In this document: positions 61,095 through 64,000 of the stretch, one piece after another
Layout: each line of letters opens with the position of its first letter
Numbering within the stretch: position 1 is the stretch's first letter
NCBI RefSeq assembly: GCF_013087525.1
Contig: NZ_JABFCS010000001.1
Coordinates: 2,108,001-2,172,000 of the forward strand
Reading direction: 5' to 3'
DNA from: Ramlibacter montanisoli
GTDB lineage: Bacteria; Pseudomonadota; Gammaproteobacteria; Burkholderiales; Burkholderiaceae_C
DNA: 64,000 bases
Position numbers and translations under genes: made by a program
Notes under the pieces: generated by a model
Told to the model about the DNA's origin: nothing
What the model saw: only the letters and a program-made list of their open reading frames with translations
The model's database searches: none

Positions 61095-61271
61095 ATGAGC
61101 GATACAAGAACGACAGAGATCCTGCAGCGGGTGCCCGCCATCCTGGCGGTCACGGCGAATTCGTACGGCCTCGAAGCGAAGGCCGGCGGAACGCGCAAGC
61201 CCGAGGCAGCCGGTGATCGGCGACGCAATGGACGCAGCAAGGCGGGCGACAAGCCGGCCGCGCAGAAATAA
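61095..61271 (+). CDS. small hypothetical protein (58 aa)
   Basis: Short basic protein starting MSDTRTTEILQRVPAILAVTANSYGLEA, ending in a Lys/Arg/Ala tail. GAACAAGAACGAG precedes the ATG weakly. It is followed by a strong terminator, supporting transcription. No family recognised; a longer frame from 60987 is less likely. Confidence 0.4.
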   Translation: MSDTRTTEILQRVPAILAVTANSYGLEAKAGGTRKPEAAGDRRRNGRSKAGDKPAAQK

Positions 61272-61292
61272 CAAGGACGCGTCTGGGAGTGG

Positions 61293-61319
61293 AAAGCCGC
61301 CCCCTCGGGGGCGGCTTTT
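61293..61319. terminator. bidirectional terminator
   Basis: Perfect 12-bp stem AAAGCCGCCCCC / GGGGGCGGCTTT (61293-61304 and 61307-61318) with TTTT on the right, between two convergent small genes. Confidence 0.85.
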
Positions 61320-61496
61320 CTATTTGCCGCGCCGTTCGCGCGCGCGCCGCACCTGGCGGCTCTCGCCTTCGCGGCGCGCCGCCTCCTCCTTCTCGCGCCG
61401 TTTCCGGCGCCAGTTGCGCGACAGGATGCGGGCGACGGTGAAGGTGATGGCGGAAGTCACCACCAGCAGGAGGATGCTGGCGAAATCGGTGGGCAT
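61320..61496 (-). CDS. small single-helix membrane protein (58 aa)
   Basis: Reads MPTDFASILLLVVTSAITFT then VARILSRNWRRKRREKEEAARR and ends in an Arg-rich tail. One hydrophobic segment (about 5-24) is followed by a highly basic cytoplasmic tail. Too short for most gene callers. It lies between the cytochrome cluster and the terminator. Function unknown. Confidence 0.5.
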   Translation of the reverse strand: MPTDFASILLLVVTSAITFTVARILSRNWRRKRREKEEAARREGESRQVRRARERRGK

Positions 61497-61516
61497 GGCG
61501 GATGGTCGCGGAAATG

Positions 61517-61539
61517 AAAAGGGCCGCTCGAAGCGGCCC
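61517..61539 (-). terminator. terminator after monoheme cytochrome c
   Basis: 8-bp stem GGGCCGCT / AGCGGCCC (61521-61528 and 61532-61539), triloop, T4 on the minus strand (61520-61517), 20 bases after the cytochrome stop. Confidence 0.8.
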
Positions 61540-61559
61540 GGCGGGGAGCGGCGCGGAGC

Positions 61560-61919
61560 CTACTTCTTGGTCTGCGCCAGAATGTACTCCACCAGGTTCT
61601 TCACCTGCGCCATGTCCTTGGCGGGACGGGTGGCGATCACCTTGTGCTCTTCCTCGGTGCCGTCGGCCAGCTTGACCTTGGGCGACGAGGTCAGGTGCTG
61701 CACCAGCTTGTCCGTGGCATCGGCCTTGCCCTTGTACTTGTCCGCGATCTTGCGGAAGGACGGGCCTTCCTTCTCGCGTTCCATGTGGTGGCACTTGTTG
61801 CAGTTGTTCTGCCGCTGCAGGGCCAGCGCGGCATCCACGTCGAGCGCATGGCTCGCCAGGGGCAGCGCTAAGCCGGCCAGCGCGACGCCGGCAAAGAAGG
61901 CGGGACGGAGGTTGAGCAT
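61560..61919 (-). CDS. monoheme cytochrome c, class I
   Basis: 119 residues; signal peptide cut near SHA, haem motif CNKCHH, and a C-terminal helix LVEYILAQTKK. A Met ligand may be in AKDMAQV. The spacing is c-type monoheme. Last gene of the mtrB-napC-cyt c group, 82 bases downstream of the tetraheme gene; a plausible soluble periplasmic shuttle. Confidence 0.88.
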   Translation of the reverse strand: MLNLRPAFFAGVALAGLALPLASHALDVDAALALQRQNNCNKCHHMEREKEGPSFRKIADKYKGKADATDKLVQHLTSSPKVKLADGTEEEHKVIATRPAKDMAQVKNLVEYILAQTKK

Positions 61920-62001
61920 GTTCGGACTCCTTGGTATGCCTCAAGTGTATTCAGGAAGGGGGCCCGCGCTTGACCTGCGTCAGCCGCGGGCGCCCGCCCG
62001 G

Positions 62002-62618
62002 CTACTCTTCCTCGGGATCCTTGTATTCCTTCGGCAAAGAGTGCGCGATGCCCTTGTGGCAATCGATGCAGGTCTTGCCTTCCTTCTGCGCCGCCATGTG
62101 CTTCTTGTAGGGCGTGGCCTTCTGCAGGTCCTTGCTCATGGCCTCGAAGCTGTGGCAGTTGCGGCATTCCTGCGAGTTGTTCGCCTTCATGCGGTTCCAC
62201 TCGTTGGTGGCCATCGCCATCCGGTGCGTCTCGAACTTCTCCCTGGTGTCGATGTAGCCCGTGAGCTTGCCCCATACCTCCTTGGTCGCCTGCACCTTGC
62301 GCACCAGCTTCGGGCCCCACTCGTGCGGCACGTGGCAGTCCGAGCACTTGGCGCGGATGCCCGTGCGGTTGCTGTAGTGGATCGTGTCCTTGTACTCCGC
62401 GAAGGCGTTGTCCTTCATCTCGTGGCAGCCGGTGCAGAACTCCAGGGTGTTGGTGGCTTCCATCCCCCAGTTGAACCCGCCCCAGAACACGATGCCGCCC
62501 AGGAAGAAGGCAACCGGGATCAGGAGCACGGACAGCTTGGTGCCCTTGCGCATGCGTGCCCAGAGGCCGGGCTTCTTGCCGCCCGGGGGACCTGGTTCTT
62601 ATCGGAAGGTGTAGACAT
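62002..62618 (-). CDS. NapC/NirT/CymA-type tetraheme cytochrome c, one-base frameshift
   Basis: Membrane-anchored periplasmic quinol dehydrogenase. One N-terminal helix (LLIPVAFFLGGIVFWGGFN) precedes four haem motifs: CTGCH, CSDCH, CRNCH and CIDCH. The family start FCTGCHEM is intact. ATG at 62618 (MSTPSDKNQVP) overlaps the mtrB stop region; one G is missing at the run at 62585-62589. Corrected length is 205 residues. It passes electrons between the quinone pool and periplasmic cytochromes; the mtrB neighbour suggests a CymA/MtoC-like role, in either oxidative or reductive direction. Confidence 0.9.
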
Positions 62619-64000
62619 AGCTGACGCTGAGTGCGTGCACGTTGTAGTCGGGGGCGCGCATCCCGGGGCCGATGTAAGCCTGCACGCTGGTGATGCCGAA
62701 CAGGTCGAACTGCGGGTCGGAAGAACGCAGCCGGCGGAACAGGTAGCCCAGGCGGACCGCCGATTCCTTGGTGAAGTCGTACTTGGCGCCCAGGCGGAAG
62801 TCCGTCATCGTGCTGGTGATCCCGGGCATGTTCACGGCCGGCACGAACACGCGGGTGGTCGTGTTGCGCGCGCCGCCCGTGAAGTCCATGTTCGTCTTCG
62901 CGCGCGCATGCACCACGTCGCCGGTGAGCGTCAGCTTGCCGCCCATGTGCGCGGACTTGGCACCGACGCCCAGCGTCCAGACACGGTCGTTCTGTGTGAA
63001 GCTCCACTCGCGGCAGGGATCGGCGATGTTGCTCGACGAGCCGGCCGCCGCGGTGACCGCGCAGTTCGGGTTGATCGCGTAGGGCAGCGCCGCGGTGCCG
63101 CTCGCCAGCTGGTACTGGTTGGCGCGGGTTTCGCCGTCCTCGAAGGACACGAAGCCGTTGAAGCTGATGCGGTCGCTCGCTGCATACACGCCGTCCAGCG
63201 TCCAGGTCGTCATCCCGGCCCGGTTGAGGCCGTAGCGCGAATCCGGATAGCGGTCCTGCAGGTGTTCCACCGTGCCCTGCACCCACAAGGCCTCCGTCGC
63301 CTGGTAGTCCACCGAGGCGCGCACCTTGTTCTGGTCGCGCGACGCCAGGAAGAACTGCCGGAAGCCGGGCACCTGCGGGAAGATGCCGGGAGCCGGGGTG
63401 GCTGCGGTCCGCGGGAAGTCGAAGTACGGGCCGGCTTCGCGTTCCGAGCGCGACAGGTTGACGTGGCCGTTCAGGCTCTCGCTGAACGCATGGCGGTAGC
63501 CCAGGCGCACCGTGTTCTGCGTCGCCTCGCCGGACAGGAAGGGCTGTTCCTGCGTGGCCAGGGACACCGCCGGCGCATCGACGCTGCGGTGGATGCGCAG
63601 GTGCTCCACGCCGCCGGTGAACGTGCTGCCCTGCCGCAGGTCATACCTGCCGTCGACCGCGAAGGTCTGCTGGCGGCGGTTCTGCGGCAGGTTGTTCACC
63701 ACACGATTGGCGGCCAGGGGCGGCACGGCGGTCGGGTCCGCGGCGGCGAACGCGTACAGCCCGATCGGCGTGCGCGTGTCGCGGTGCTCGTAGCGGAACA
63801 GGCCGGTCACGTCGAACGACCGGGACACGGCGTGGTTCAGGCGCGCCAGGAAGTTCTGCTGCACCTGCTCGGCGTCCACGCGGGTGGCGCCGTTGTTCAC
63901 GATCTGCCCGGGGTGCTGCTGGAAGCGGAAGTCCTCGTTCTGCTTCATCTTGGCGTAGGCCGCCGAGACGACGGACAGCTTGGTCGCGGGGTGAAGCGCC
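62599..64000 (-). CDS. MtrB/PioB family outer-membrane porin, 5' end beyond window
   Basis: Beta-barrel protein whose frame is open to the right edge (at least 466 residues seen). Alternating strands with aromatic girdles (GLFRYEHRDTRTPIGLY, VRLGYRHAFSESLNGHVNLSRSEREAGPYFDFP) and a C-terminal YVYTFR ending in an aromatic-x motif for Bam recognition. TIGR03509-like decaheme-associated porins have this pattern. It would sheath a decaheme cytochrome (MtrA/PioA) to move electrons across the outer membrane; that partner must lie beyond the window. Confidence 0.8.
   Translation of the reverse strand, partial: ALHPATKLSVVSAAYAKMKQNEDFRFQQHPGQIVNNGATRVDAEQVQQNFLARLNHAVSRSFDVTGLFRYEHRDTRTPIGLYAFAAADPTAVPPLAANRVVNNLPQNRRQQTFAVDGRYDLRQGSTFTGGVEHLRIHRSVDAPAVSLATQEQPFLSGEATQNTVRLGYRHAFSESLNGHVNLSRSEREAGPYFDFPRTAATPAPGIFPQVPGFRQFFLASRDQNKVRASVDYQATEALWVQGTVEHLQDRYPDSRYGLNRAGMTTWTLDGVYAASDRISFNGFVSFEDGETRANQYQLASGTAALPYAINPNCAVTAAAGSSSNIADPCREWSFTQNDRVWTLGVGAKSAHMGGKLTLTGDVVHARAKTNMDFTGGARNTTTRVFVPAVNMPGITSTMTDFRLGAKYDFTKESAVRLGYLFRRLRSSDPQFDLFGITSVQAYIGPGMRAPDYNVHALSVSYVYTFR

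Overview
The window is high-GC DNA from a betaproteobacterium, most likely order Burkholderiales, family Comamonadaceae (Ramlibacter/Variovorax/Rhodoferax-like). This is inferred from gene families and layout, not from a marker gene: a small Trp-rich membrane protein, Bug/TctC transport proteins, a type 2 PHB depolymerase, squalene/hopanoid genes hpnCDE, tRNA-Leu-tig-clpP-clpX-lon, and GC-rich palindromic spacers of the kind seen in that family. No stretch longer than about 300 bases lacks a gene, and no phage, IS, integron or CRISPR array was seen.

Layout. 1-5.1 kb: end of a FAD/Rieske oxidoreductase, a cytochrome c, terC, acs and a UPF0114 membrane protein. 5.2-13.4 kb: a FadR-type GntR regulator facing a six-gene minus-strand operon (ABC transporter, MmgE/PrpD protein, PdxA-like and isopropylmalate/tartrate-type dehydrogenases). 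The same 29-bp operator-like element (TGTCrAC-N15-GTCGACA) lies over the promoters of the regulator and of the operon, so this looks like a complete regulated catabolic unit for an unidentified hydroxy acid. 13.4-24.2 kb: fumC, a lipoprotein, a methyltransferase made of two tandem copies, a Crp/Fnr regulator, class I fumarase, murI, an MFS carrier and an acyl-CoA synthetase. 24.3-30.8 kb: four tRNA genes and the proteostasis block lon, clpX, clpP, tig. 31-36 kb: a GT25 glycosyltransferase and an RND efflux pair behind a TetR-type palindrome. 36.2-41 kb: hpnCDE, a HAD hydrolase and hemH.

41-51.9 kb is the most interesting accessory block. A PAS/AAA+/Fis sigma-54 activator is followed by a palindromic upstream site and a near-consensus -24/-12 promoter, then a Liv-type binding protein, a secreted PHB depolymerase, livGFHM, a lipoprotein carboxylesterase and an alpha/beta hydrolase, all on one strand. 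It reads as a candidate polyester or ester utilisation locus with its own uptake system. 51.9-61 kb holds a tripartite tricarboxylate transporter (tctCBA) with divergent tctDE, then hslR and a TAXI-type TRAP transporter. 61-64 kb ends in a cytochrome cluster: monoheme c, tetraheme NapC/CymA-type protein and an MtrB/PioB-type outer-membrane porin running off the edge, the signature of extracellular electron transfer.

Quality warning. At least 20 otherwise intact conserved genes or gene segments are broken by single-base indels, mostly one lost base in a G/C run (lon has three, the TctE-like kinase three, acs two). Restoring one base brings each protein back to family length, so I treat these as assembly errors and annotate the genes as intact CDSs with the break noted.
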